The notes beneath the pieces were generated by a model. It did no database searches, was not told the origin of the DNA, and was given only the letters and a program-made list of their open reading frames with translations. Below, piece by piece: positions 16,794 to 25,594 of a stretch of 64,000 nt of DNA; position 1 is the first letter of the stretch, and the number at the start of each line of letters is the position of its first letter. The stretch lies in the NCBI GenBank assembly GCA_934479825.1, contig CAKSOW010000001.1, forward strand, positions 62,001 to 126,000, read 5' to 3'. The position numbers were made by a program, and so were the translations under genes. The stretch is from an uncultured Eubacteriales bacterium (GTDB taxonomy: Bacteria; Bacillota; Clostridia; Oscillospirales; CAG-382).

Positions 16794-17693
16794 CTACGCT
16801 AAATAGGCGCATGCCGCAAGCGCCGCCGCCGTACCGTCCGCACAGGCGGTCGTGATCTGACGGAATGCCTTGGTGCGGCAATCGCCAGCCGTGAATACAC
16901 CTTTTTTCGATGTTGTGCAACTATCATTTGCCTTGATATAGCCGCGTTCCAATTCAATCATGTTTGCAAACGCATCGTTGTCCGGTGCAAGGCCGATAGC
17001 AATAAAAATGCCGTCTGCCGTGATTTTGCGTTCTTCGCCGGAAACTCCGTCGTGAATCGTGGCGCCGCGCCTTTCTCCGTCTGCAAAGAATGAGAGAATT
17101 TTTACGTTTGTCAAAACTTCGATATTATCCGTGGCATAGATTTTTTCTGCAAGATTTTTTTCACAGGTCAGCTCCGGCATATCCTGTAAGATTGTGACGG
17201 CCTCGCATGTCTCGGAAAGCTGTAAAGCTTCGGCAGCCGCAGAATTTCCGCCGCCGACCACGATAACGTGTCCGCCGGCATAGAACGCCCCGTCGCAGGT
17301 TGCACAGAACGAAATCCCGTTGCCGATGAGCTCCTCTTCGCCGGGAACGTTTAAATGACGGTGCTTGGCGCCGGTCGCAAGAATCACGGCACGGCATTCA
17401 TGCGCACCGCTGTCGGTGGCGACGATAAAACCGTTTTCCGTTTTGGTTATCCCGGTCGCTTCTTCAATATCGATATCAGCGCCTTGGGCGAGAGCCTGGG
17501 CAACAAAGGCGTCGGCAAGTTCTGCACCGCTGATTTCGGTAAATCCCGGATAATTTTCGATTTTAGGCGAATAGTTTATCTGACCGCCGAAGCTTTCGCG
17601 GTCAAGAACCAATACGCTTTTCCCGGCGCGTCTGGCATAGATCGCGGCGGTAAGCCCCGCAGGGCCTGCACCGATAATAAGAATATCAACCAT
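16794..17693 (-). CDS. trxB: Thioredoxin reductase
   Basis: 299 residues. FAD motif GAGPAGLTAAIYA at the N-terminus, the redox-active CATCD (CxxC) near residue 133, the NADPH motif VGGGNSA, and the C-terminal FAD motif TAGDCRTKAFRQI. It reduces thioredoxin-like partners. No free thioredoxin gene lies next to it, but a redoxin domain is fused to the C-terminus of nrdD just upstream, which is a plausible partner. First gene of a trxB-radicalSAM-GNAT run. Confidence 0.96.
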   Translation of the reverse strand: MVDILIIGAGPAGLTAAIYARRAGKSVLVLDRESFGGQINYSPKIENYPGFTEISGAELADAFVAQALAQGADIDIEEATGITKTENGFIVATDSGAHECRAVILATGAKHRHLNVPGEEELIGNGISFCATCDGAFYAGGHVIVVGGGNSAAAEALQLSETCEAVTILQDMPELTCEKNLAEKIYATDNIEVLTNVKILSFFADGERRGATIHDGVSGEERKITADGIFIAIGLAPDNDAFANMIELERGYIKANDSCTTSKKGVFTAGDCRTKAFRQITTACADGTAAALAACAYLA

Positions 17694-17736
17694 AAATTCA
17701 AACCTTTCTAATTAAATCTAATTAAAAATCGACAGA

Positions 17737-17767
17737 ACGCCTGTCCGCAAAAACTGCAAACAGGCGT
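17737..17767 (-). terminator. Hairpin after nrdD
   Basis: ACGCCTGT (17737-17744) pairs with ACAGGCGT (17760-17767). On the minus strand it is followed by TCTGTCGATTTTT, a modest T tract, so read-through into trxB is possible. Confidence 0.55.
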
Positions 17768-17783
17768 ATTGGTTTTGTCCGAT

Positions 17784-20153
17784 TTAAGCGAGATATTGCT
17801 TGATAGCCGGAACGCCGACATAGATCTGTTCGCCGTCGACCAATGCCGGAACCTGCTTAAAGCCATACTTTTGCGCAAGTTCTCTGTTTTCTTCTACTAA
17901 CAATTTTTCAAAAACTATTCCTGCTTTTTCGAGAAGTGCCGCCGCGACCTTGCAGTTCGGGCAGGTTTTGGTGGTAAACAGGATGACTGACCCGGTCTTT
18001 GCTTTCGGTGTTTCGGTCCTTACTTCTTCTTTCACGCTTGCCGCCTCCTTATGAAGTGTATCCGGAGTGACACGCAGATGACTGTGAGAAACGTCATAGA
18101 CCTTTCTGTCCTTGAATTCTTCCGATTTGCCGGCATTCCAGTTCTGAACCGGACGGTAGTAACCGGTGATTCGGCTGTAAACCTCGGTTTTTCTGCCGCA
18201 TTTCGGACAGGTGTAGATTTCTCCGGATATGTAACCGTGATCGGGGCAAACGGAATAAGTCGGGGAAAGTGTGTAGTAGGGGAGCTTGTGATTTTCGGCG
18301 ATTTTGCGGACTAAGTTCGCGGCCGCTTTCCAATCCGGCAGTTTTTCACCAAGGAAGGCATGGAATACCGTTCCGGAGGTATAGAGCGTTTGCAGTTCAT
18401 CTTGAATTTCGAGAGCCGAGAATACATCGTCCGTGTAGCCGACCGGCAAGTGAGAAGAGTTTGTATAATAAGGCGCTCCGTCATCAGAACCGGCGGTAAT
18501 AATATCGGGATAACGCTTTTTGTCGTGCTTGGCAAGACGGTAAGCGGTGGATTCGGCAGGTGTTGCTTCAAGGTTGTAAAGATCGCCGTACTTTTCCTGA
18601 TAATCGGAAAGACGTTCGCGCATGTGATTCAAGGTCTTTTTGGTAAACTCTTGGGCGTCGTGGTGCGTTAAATCCTCGCGTAACCACTTGGCATTGAGGC
18701 AAGCCTCGTTCATGCCGACAAGTCCGATGGTGGAGAAGTGGTTTTCAAACGTGCCGAGATAACGCTTGGTATACGGATAAAGACCCTCGTCGAGCAAGCG
18801 CGTGATAACGGTGCGCTTTACCTTTAAGGAACGCGCAGAGATATCCATCATGTGGTTCAGACGTTCAAAATATTCTTCCTCGTTTTCGGAAAGATATGCA
18901 ATACGCGGCATGTTGATTGTAACAACGCCGATCGAACCGGTGCTTTCACCGCTGCCAAAGAAACCGCCGGACTTTTTGCGGAGTTCGCGCAAGTCAAGAC
19001 GCAGACGGCAGCACATCGAACGTACATCGCTCGGTTCCATATCGCTGTTGATATAGTTGGAGAAGTAAGGCGTGCCGTATTTGCTGGTCATTTCAAACAA
19101 GAGCTTGTTGTTTTCGGTGTCCGACCAGTCAAAGTCACGCGTAATGGAATAAGTCGGGATCGGATATTGGAAACCGCGGCCGTTGGCATCGCCTTCGATC
19201 ATGATCTCAATAAACGCCTTGTTGACCATATCCATTTCTTTCTTGCAGTCGCCGTAGGTGAAATCACGTTCTTTGCCGCCGACGATGGCTTTTTGGTCGG
19301 CAAGGTCTGCCGGAACTGTCCAGTCGAGCGTAATATTGGAGAACGGAGCCTGTGTGCCCCAGCGGGACGGCGTGTTGACGCCGAAAATGAACGATTCAAG
19401 GCATTTTTTGACCTGTTCGTAGTCGAGACCGTCTGCCTTTACAAACGGGGCAAGATAGGTGTCGAAAGAAGAAAATGCCTGTGCGCCGGCCCATTCGTTC
19501 TGCATAATGCCAAGAAAGTTGACCATCTGATTGCAGAGCGTGGCAAGGTGACTTGCCGGAGCGGATGTTATCTTTCCGGTAACGCCGCCAAGACCTTCTT
19601 TTATCAGCTGTTTTAACGACCAACCGGCGCAGTATCCGGTAAGCATCGAAAGGTCATGCAGATGAATGTCGGCATTCTTGTGCGCGTTTGCAATTTCATC
19701 GTCATAGATTTCGCTGAGCCAATAGTTGGCGGTGATCGCGCCGGAGTTGCTCAAAATCAATCCGCCGACCGAATAGGTGACGGTTGAATTCTCCTTGACG
19801 CGCCAGTCGGTTGCTTTGACGTAGCTGTCAACCAGTTCCTTGTAGTCGAGAATGGTGGATTTGACGTTTCTTAACTTTTCGCGCTGACGGCGGTATAAGA
19901 TATATGCCTTTGCGACATCGGCATAACCGGCCTGAACAAGAACGGACTCAACGCTGTCTTGGATGTCTTCGACCTGAACGAGATTATTCTTGATTTTCGG
20001 TTCAAAATCGGCCGTGACCTTTAATGCCAGAAAATCGATGATCTGGGGTACAAAATTGGTTTCACATGCTTCAAAGGCAAGGGAAATTGCCTGGGAGATT
20101 TTCTCTAAATTGAAATCGACGATTTTGCCGTCGCGCTTGATGACCTGATACAT
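17784..20153 (-). CDS. nrdD: Anaerobic (class III) ribonucleoside-triphosphate reductase with fused C-terminal redoxin domain
   Basis: 789 residues from the ATG at 20153 (MYQVIKRDG); an ATG 7 codons earlier sits inside the ribosome site. An ATP-cone occupies ~1-90 and the glycyl-radical catalytic domain follows. Zinc ligands are probably C636, H639, C649 and C652, and the radical glycine is about G664 in RITGYYRPVQNW. Most NrdD proteins end soon after. Here a 30-residue linker leads to a ~70-residue glutaredoxin/thioredoxin-like domain (721-789) with redox motif CPNC. This suggests internal delivery of electrons in place of formate, with trxB downstream as donor. Activated by NrdG. NrdR-like boxes lie upstream. 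Confidence 0.97.
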   Translation of the reverse strand: MYQVIKRDGKIVDFNLEKISQAISLAFEACETNFVPQIIDFLALKVTADFEPKIKNNLVQVEDIQDSVESVLVQAGYADVAKAYILYRRQREKLRNVKSTILDYKELVDSYVKATDWRVKENSTVTYSVGGLILSNSGAITANYWLSEIYDDEIANAHKNADIHLHDLSMLTGYCAGWSLKQLIKEGLGGVTGKITSAPASHLATLCNQMVNFLGIMQNEWAGAQAFSSFDTYLAPFVKADGLDYEQVKKCLESFIFGVNTPSRWGTQAPFSNITLDWTVPADLADQKAIVGGKERDFTYGDCKKEMDMVNKAFIEIMIEGDANGRGFQYPIPTYSITRDFDWSDTENNKLLFEMTSKYGTPYFSNYINSDMEPSDVRSMCCRLRLDLRELRKKSGGFFGSGESTGSIGVVTINMPRIAYLSENEEEYFERLNHMMDISARSLKVKRTVITRLLDEGLYPYTKRYLGTFENHFSTIGLVGMNEACLNAKWLREDLTHHDAQEFTKKTLNHMRERLSDYQEKYGDLYNLEATPAESTAYRLAKHDKKRYPDIITAGSDDGAPYYTNSSHLPVGYTDDVFSALEIQDELQTLYTSGTVFHAFLGEKLPDWKAAANLVRKIAENHKLPYYTLSPTYSVCPDHGYISGEIYTCPKCGRKTEVYSRITGYYRPVQNWNAGKSEEFKDRKVYDVSHSHLRVTPDTLHKEAASVKEEVRTETPKAKTGSVILFTTKTCPNCKVAAALLEKAGIVFEKLLVEENRELAQKYGFKQVPALVDGEQIYVGVPAIKQYLA

Positions 20154-20197
20154 GGAAGAGTGCCGTCCTTTCAAAGATTGGTGATGATGTTGCTAAT

Positions 20198-20226
20198 ACT
20201 ATATCACAGACGGCGGCGTTTGTCAA
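20198..20226 (-). promoter_or_regulatory. nrdD promoter
   Basis: Minus strand TTGACA (20221-20226), exact 17-bp spacer, TATAGT (20198-20203). It separates nrdD from the upstream nrdG gene, so nrdD can be transcribed on its own. Confidence 0.75.
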
Positions 20227-20234
20227 GGGGTAAA

Positions 20235-20282
20235 ACACAATATTTTGATGTTTACAAAACGTCTACATACTATATCTTGTGT
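20235..20282 (-). promoter_or_regulatory. Pair of NrdR-box-like sites upstream of nrdD
   Basis: Box 1 at 20235-20250 (ACACAATATTTTGATG) and box 2 at 20267-20282 (ATACTATATCTTGTGT) each match the known NrdR box acaCwAtATaTwGtgt at most positions. They start 32 bp apart, about three helical turns, which is the spacing known for NrdR pairs. Box 2 touches the nrdG stop. nrdR itself is not in the window. Confidence 0.7.
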
Positions 20283-20996
20283 TTATATGCCGCGGAGCAT
20301 TGTGTTTCTCAAATAGGGCAAAGCGGCGTTTTTGCAGGCTTCAAGGGCGTTTTCGTCCGGTGCGGCAAGGTTATTTTCAATGATATCTCCGGAATCCTTG
20401 AAACACTGTATATAGTATTTGGCGTCAGGAGAAGCGGTTTCGGCGATCCATTTTCCGATTTTTTTAAAATCGTCCGGTTCATGAAACGAAGCGACCGTTG
20501 TCGTACGGAATTCGTAGTCGGGAGCAAGTTGTGCAATATATTTCATGGAGGCGCTGATCGTCTCTGTTATTCTTTCCGGACCCGGTGCGGTTATACCGAT
20601 TGTTTTCGGATATTTTTCCGGCGAGTTTTTCACATCCATGGCAACATAGTCAAGAATTTTTTCTTTCAACAGTTTTTCCAAACGTTCGGGAAACGAACCG
20701 TTTGTGTCGAGTTTAACCAAAAAGCCCATGTTTTTTATCGTGCGGATAAATTCTTCCAAATCGTTCTGTAAAAGCGGTTCTCCGCCTGTAATACAGACGC
20801 CGTCAAGCAAGCCGGTGCGTTTCTTTAAGAATTCAAAAACATCGTCGGTTTCTAAGTATTCATCCGGATGCCGCACCACGAGCGATGCATTGTGGCAGAA
20901 CGGACAGCGGAAATTACAGCCGTCTGTGAAAACGGTCGCGGCAGTTTTTTCAGGATAATCAAGTAGCGTCAGTTTCTGATAAAAGGGAATTTTCAT
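20283..20996 (-). CDS. nrdG: Anaerobic ribonucleoside-triphosphate reductase activating protein (radical SAM)
   Basis: 237 residues. CNFRCPFC (C-x3-C-x2-C, ~28-35) is the radical SAM cluster motif within TDGCNFRCPFCHN; GGEPLL follows. The N-terminal FYQKLTLLDYPEK is typical of the NrdG subgroup of Clostridia and archaea. It installs the glycyl radical in NrdD. It lies directly upstream of nrdD on the same strand (129-bp gap) and 23 bp after the HD gene. Confidence 0.94.
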   Translation of the reverse strand: MKIPFYQKLTLLDYPEKTAATVFTDGCNFRCPFCHNASLVVRHPDEYLETDDVFEFLKKRTGLLDGVCITGGEPLLQNDLEEFIRTIKNMGFLVKLDTNGSFPERLEKLLKEKILDYVAMDVKNSPEKYPKTIGITAPGPERITETISASMKYIAQLAPDYEFRTTTVASFHEPDDFKKIGKWIAETASPDAKYYIQCFKDSGDIIENNLAAPDENALEACKNAALPYLRNTMLRGI

Positions 20997-21019
20997 GCGA
21001 TAACGTCCTTTCGGAATAA

Positions 21020-21679
21020 CTACACAAGCTGTTGTTCGTTGATGATGAGCTTGAATTCAAGACCGAGTTTGGCGGCCGCCTTGCGGCAGAGAATCATACG
21101 GTCCATGAAGATTTCAAAATAGTCCATAACCGAACTGTAATGCGTGTCAACGTCCAATTTCAGCTTGACCTTGGTGTGATCGGTATTGATTTTCAAAAGA
21201 GAATTCTTGACGGAGTAGTTGACGCGGTCGTGAATGTCAAAGCCGGCAGGATCGGTATTGCGCACACGCGAACGCCGCACGTCCGACTTGTCGGCAAGAA
21301 TCAAAGCTGCCGCCACTTCGTTGACCGGGACGCCCGTGCCCTCGTCGTGATTGCCGATTGCGGTGACAACCGTTGCGATATCCTCCGGCGTCATATCCAT
21401 GTGATCGAGTAACCGGAACGCCATGACAGCACCGCTTTGCGAATGCTCAATACGGTTGACAAGATTGCCGATATCGTGTAAAAAACCTGCAATTTTCACT
21501 AATTCTGTTTCGTGTTCGCCGTAGCCGAGTTCAGTCAAAATGTAACCGGCGGTTTCGGCAACTTTTGTCACATGCGCAAAACTGTGTTCCGTGTAGCCGA
21601 GCGCCGCAAGCGATTCATCGGCTTTGGTGATATAGGTGCGGATAGCGCCGTCCGCTTTTATCTGTTCGTAGGTTATCAT
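21020..21679 (-). CDS. HD domain-containing phosphohydrolase-like protein
   Basis: 219 residues from the ATG at 21679, which has AAAGGA 9-10 nt upstream; a longer frame to 21817 has no good site. The HD signature is His in HSFAHVTKVAE, His-Asp in GFLHDIGNL, His in GNHDEG and Asp in LADKSDVRRS. A C-terminal ~80-residue extension (VKLKLDVDTHYSSVMDYFEIF) resembles that of a Firmicutes HD family of unknown function. Located 23 bp upstream of nrdG, so a nucleotide-related activity is possible but unproven. Confidence 0.87.
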   Translation of the reverse strand: MITYEQIKADGAIRTYITKADESLAALGYTEHSFAHVTKVAETAGYILTELGYGEHETELVKIAGFLHDIGNLVNRIEHSQSGAVMAFRLLDHMDMTPEDIATVVTAIGNHDEGTGVPVNEVAAALILADKSDVRRSRVRNTDPAGFDIHDRVNYSVKNSLLKINTDHTKVKLKLDVDTHYSSVMDYFEIFMDRMILCRKAAAKLGLEFKLIINEQQLV

Positions 21680-21894
21680 ATACATTATTCCTTTTTTCGA
21701 TTTCCTTGTATAGTATAGCATAAGAATCTGAGAAAGTCTATGTTTTTTCTGAAAAAGCCGGAAAAACGGGAAATTTATTTTATGGTTTGAAAAAGCACAC
21801 AGCGATTTGTCAAACATCGTTTGGCGCCAAGCTTAAGTCGTTTTCGGATGATATTGGTTATTATTGTAAACTTTTTCAAATGCGGTAAATTCCG

Positions 21895-21923
21895 TTGACA
21901 AGAGCCGCGCAAAATAATATAAT
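21895..21923 (+). promoter_or_regulatory. Promoter of the hydrolase-murF-ddl-bioY run
   Basis: TTGACA (21895-21900), 17-bp spacer, TATAAT (21918-21923), a perfect consensus, 31 bp before the GTG start. Confidence 0.8.
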
Positions 21924-21954
21924 ATAAATAAATGTGTATGAATAGGGGAATTTT

Positions 21955-22737
21955 GTGCTGCGCATGGATTTGGAATTGAAAGGCGATACGCTTTCCGTCG
22001 ATTACATAGACAAAGGAACAGGCAAGGTGATTGTGATTCTTCAAGGTTGGGGAACCACAGCGTCGCTGTATGAATCCCTTATCCGAATCCTTTCGGGAAA
22101 CTTCCGTGTTATCGCGCCGGATTTTCCGGGTTTCGGCGAATCGACCGAACCGTCATTTGCTTACGACACGGCCGATTATGCGGATTTTGTATTGGCTTTT
22201 TTGAAAAAGCTTGATGTGACGGAAGCGTCTTTTATCGGACATTCCCACGGCGGCCGCGTCCTTTTGGAAATGGCTTCGCGCGAAAGTTTGCCGATTAACA
22301 TCCAAAAGCTTGTTTTGATCGATTCCGCAGGACTCATCGCCAAGAAATCTTTTTCACAGCGCGCCCGTATCCGTACATATAAATGCTTCAAGAAGTTTTT
22401 GCTTATAAAGCCGGTTAAAAAATTGTTCCCGACGGCTCTTTCTTCGCTGCAAAAAACGTTTGGAAGCGCCGATTACGCTTCGTCCTCTCCGCTCATGCGC
22501 CAAAGCATGGTCAAACTTGTCAACACCGACTACAAGGATAAATTGTCCCTTGTCCGCGTGCCGACGCTTTTGATCTGGGGCGAAAAAGACGACGCTACGC
22601 CGCTGTATCAGGCAAAGATCATGGAAAAAGCCATTCCCGACTGCGGTCTTGTGACCGTGCCGGGCGCCGGGCATTTTTCTTTCATCGACAATCCGGTTCT
22701 TACGGAACGGGTATTGCGATCATTTTTTGAATTTTGA
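21955..22737 (+). CDS. Alpha/beta hydrolase
   Basis: 260 residues from a GTG at 21955 with AGGGGA 5-6 nt upstream; the ATG at 21964 is too far from the site. The nucleophile elbow is GHSHGG (~Ser98), the oxyanion region is LQGWGT, the acid Asp is in WGEKDDATP and the His in GAGHFSF. This is the usual Ser-Asp-His triad of esterase/epoxide-hydrolase-like enzymes. It is 10 bp before the MurF-like gene and probably co-transcribed with it. Substrate unknown. Confidence 0.92.
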   Translation: MLRMDLELKGDTLSVDYIDKGTGKVIVILQGWGTTASLYESLIRILSGNFRVIAPDFPGFGESTEPSFAYDTADYADFVLAFLKKLDVTEASFIGHSHGGRVLLEMASRESLPINIQKLVLIDSAGLIAKKSFSQRARIRTYKCFKKFLLIKPVKKLFPTALSSLQKTFGSADYASSSPLMRQSMVKLVNTDYKDKLSLVRVPTLLIWGEKDDATPLYQAKIMEKAIPDCGLVTVPGAGHFSFIDNPVLTERVLRSFFEF

Positions 22738-22747
22738 GGGGAATTTT

Positions 22748-24304
22748 ATGTTATATGCAACCATTGCCTATTATCTGGCACTTGCGGTCGCTCTCGGCCT
22801 TTCCGCCGTCTATTATGCCCACATGTTCCAGCTTGAATCCTATCTTCCGGTTCAGTTCCTCAAATGGCTGTTCGACCGGTCGCGTAGAAAACGCATAGGA
22901 ATCTTTCTTCCGGCGCTTGCTGCGGCGTTTATCATGCTGTTCTGGCGCGGAAAACTCTGGCCGGTCGCCGTATCGGCGGCATGTCTTGCGCTCTGCGCCT
23001 GGTTCTTCCGGCCGTATAAGGCAAAAAAGCCGCTTGTAGTCACGGCGCGTGTGCGCAGAATGTTTGTGACCTATGCGATTCTTATCGTTCTGGTAAGCGT
23101 TCTTTGTACTGTCTTTGACCTTGTCGGTCTCACGGCTTTGCTTATGCCGCTTTCGGGATTATTGCTTTTGCTTGCCAACTTAATCAATCGCCCGATTGAA
23201 AAAGCGGTCTGCAACTATTACATCGGTCAGGCGAAAAAAATCATTAAAGCGCGCAAAAACACTCTTACGGTCATCGGTATTACCGGCAGCTACGGAAAGA
23301 CCAGCACCAAGTATTTCCTTACCAAACTTCTTTCGCAAAAATATAACGTACTCATGACGCCGGCCAGCTATAACACGACTATGGGCGTTGTGCGTGTGGT
23401 ACGTGAAATGTTAAAGCCCTCGCATGAAATCTTTATCTGCGAAATGGGCGCACGCGACATCGGCGAAATCAAGGAAATCTGTGATATCGTGCTCCCGTCT
23501 TACGGTATCATTACTTCTATCGGGCCGCAACATCTGGAAACATTCAAGAGCATTGAAAATATCGTGAAAACCAAATTTGAGCTGGCCGATTCCGTTGCAG
23601 ATCCCTGTCACATGGTATTGAATGGGGATAACCGCTATATTTTTGACCGCCGCTATAATGAAAAATATACCTATTACGGTATGGTCAACCCGGATGTCGG
23701 ATACTTTGCCGATAATGTATCGACAACCTCGGACGGAACTTCTTTCAATCTCCATTTTCCGGACGACGAAACTTATGTCTTTTCTTCGCGCTTAATCGGC
23801 AAACATAATGTCTTGAACATTCTTGCGTCGGTCGCCATGGCGGATAAATTCGGCGTTGACCGCAAAGATATCGTGCGCGCGGTGAAAATGCTTGAACCTG
23901 TTCCGCACCGCTTACAGCTTGTAGACGGCGGAAATCTCACGATTATAGACGATTCATTCAACTCCAATCCCAGCGGTTCTCGTTCTGCCTTAGAGGCATT
24001 ATCCTCGTTTGACGGCGTGCGCGTGCTCGTTACGCCCGGCATGGTCGAGCTTGGCGACAGCCAAAGCATCTTGAACCATGAGCTGGGGGTTCTGGCAGGC
24101 GATATCTGTCAGTATATCTATGTGGTTGGCGGTGTCAACTACGACAGTATCTTTAAAGGGGTGGAATCCACCGGTTTTGACGTTACCAAGCGTCTTATCC
24201 GTGTGGATACGCCGGAGCAGGCCATTACAATGGTGCGTGCTCTGCCGACCGACAACAAAAAAATCGTGCTGCTCGAAAACGATCTGCCGGATAACTTCAA
24301 ATAA
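22748..24304 (+). CDS. murF: Mur ligase family protein, MurF-like, with N-terminal membrane domain
   Basis: 518 residues from the ATG at 22748 (AGGGGA 5 nt upstream). Residues 1-~165 hold four or five hydrophobic membrane segments. The Mur ligase part follows: ATP loop GITGSYGKTSTK (~179-190), central signatures EMGARDIGEI and GPQHLETF, and the C-terminal domain with DDSFNSNPSG and VLVTPGMVELG. MurF adds D-Ala-D-Ala to the UDP-muramoyl tripeptide, and ddl, which makes that dipeptide, follows directly. A membrane-anchored MurF-like form is unusual against E. coli MurF; it might instead act on a lipid-linked substrate. Confidence 0.85.
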   Translation: MLYATIAYYLALAVALGLSAVYYAHMFQLESYLPVQFLKWLFDRSRRKRIGIFLPALAAAFIMLFWRGKLWPVAVSAACLALCAWFFRPYKAKKPLVVTARVRRMFVTYAILIVLVSVLCTVFDLVGLTALLMPLSGLLLLLANLINRPIEKAVCNYYIGQAKKIIKARKNTLTVIGITGSYGKTSTKYFLTKLLSQKYNVLMTPASYNTTMGVVRVVREMLKPSHEIFICEMGARDIGEIKEICDIVLPSYGIITSIGPQHLETFKSIENIVKTKFELADSVADPCHMVLNGDNRYIFDRRYNEKYTYYGMVNPDVGYFADNVSTTSDGTSFNLHFPDDETYVFSSRLIGKHNVLNILASVAMADKFGVDRKDIVRAVKMLEPVPHRLQLVDGGNLTIIDDSFNSNPSGSRSALEALSSFDGVRVLVTPGMVELGDSQSILNHELGVLAGDICQYIYVVGGVNYDSIFKGVESTGFDVTKRLIRVDTPEQAITMVRALPTDNKKIVLLENDLPDNFK

Positions 24305-24361
24305 TTAAAATGTGCCGCATAGCGCGTTTTTCGCTTTCATACAGAAAAGAGGTTTTCTCAC

Positions 24362-25594
24362 GTGTCTCACAAAACTGACAAATATTCGGACAAAATCAAA
24401 ATTGGCTTTTTCTTTGGCGGAAGAAGCGTCGAACATGAGGTCTCCGTCATTTCCGGATTACAGGCCATGTACGCCTTGGATACGGAAAAATATGCTCCTG
24501 TGCCGGTTTATATCACCAAAACCGGTATCATGTATACCGGCGGACGGGTGGGTGAGATCGAGGCATATTCCGATATTCCCGCTCTTCTTTCCGGCGCTGA
24601 ACGGGTCAATCTTATCAATGAAAAGGGCCATTACTTGTTGGTTCGCTATCCGGAAAAAAAGTTTTCGGATAATGTTTTAGCGGAAATTGAGGCTGCGTTT
24701 CCGGTCGTTCACGGTACAAACGTGGAGGACGGTACATTGCAGGGATATTTGAAAACCATCGGCATTCCGTTTGTCGGCTGTGACGTATGCGCAAGTGCAA
24801 TCGGTATGGACAAATCCGTCACCAAAGCGGTTTTGAAACAATATGGAATTCCCGTGCTTGACTGCGTCTGCACGGCGAGCAAAGCCTTTTTTGACAATGT
24901 GGATGTAGCTCTCGACCGTGTGGAATGCCAAACAACTTACCCGGTTATCGTAAAACCGCTGAATCTCGGTTCGAGCGTCGGCATTACAAAAGCCTCTGAC
25001 CGCACGGCACTTCGCCGCGCTATGGAGCATGCCTTTTCTTTTGCCGAGGTCGTGCTTACGGAAAATGCGGTCGATCATTTAAAGGAAATCAACTGTGCCG
25101 TGCTGGGCGATATGGATGACGCGATTGCTTCGGTCTGCGAAGAACCGGTAGGCTCGGATGATATTCTTTCGTATACGGATAAGTATGTCGGCGGCGGAAA
25201 AGGCGCCAAAACAGGAGCCAAGACGGCAGGTGCGAAATCGTCCGGTATGGCTAACCTGAAACGTAAGATTCCGGCTGATATCCCGGAAGATATCGAAAAG
25301 GCGGTCAAGGACTATTCCGTCAGCGCTTTTAAAGCCATAGGCTGTGCCGGTGTGACGCGTATTGACTATCTGTATAACACCGAAACCGGCGCGCTGTATT
25401 TGAACGAGTTGAACACCATTCCCGGTTCGCTTGCCTTTTACTTGTGGGAAGCAAGCGGCATTCCGTTTGCGGAACTGCTGGATCGTCTTATCAAACTTGC
25501 CTTTAAGAGAGCACGAAAAGAAAATGAACTCAACTTTTCTTTCGACTCCAATATTTTAAAAGGAATCAAATTAAACCGAGGAGCCAAAAATTAA
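24362..25594 (+). CDS. ddl: D-alanine--D-alanine ligase
   Basis: 410 residues from a GTG at 24362 (AGAGG upstream). An ATP-grasp enzyme: N-terminal FFGGRSVEHEVSVIS, the Glu/His-containing HGTNVEDGTLQG, the ATP-binding KPLNLGSSVGI, and the C-terminal metal site RIDYLYN...LNELNTIPG. It forms D-Ala-D-Ala for peptidoglycan and is adjacent to the MurF-like ligase that uses the product. A Gly/Lys/Ala-rich loop around residues 275-295 replaces the omega-loop found in short Ddl enzymes. Specificity for D-Lac or D-Ser cannot be excluded by eye, but no van genes are present. Confidence 0.93.
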   Translation: MSHKTDKYSDKIKIGFFFGGRSVEHEVSVISGLQAMYALDTEKYAPVPVYITKTGIMYTGGRVGEIEAYSDIPALLSGAERVNLINEKGHYLLVRYPEKKFSDNVLAEIEAAFPVVHGTNVEDGTLQGYLKTIGIPFVGCDVCASAIGMDKSVTKAVLKQYGIPVLDCVCTASKAFFDNVDVALDRVECQTTYPVIVKPLNLGSSVGITKASDRTALRRAMEHAFSFAEVVLTENAVDHLKEINCAVLGDMDDAIASVCEEPVGSDDILSYTDKYVGGGKGAKTGAKTAGAKSSGMANLKRKIPADIPEDIEKAVKDYSVSAFKAIGCAGVTRIDYLYNTETGALYLNELNTIPGSLAFYLWEASGIPFAELLDRLIKLAFKRARKENELNFSFDSNILKGIKLNRGAKN

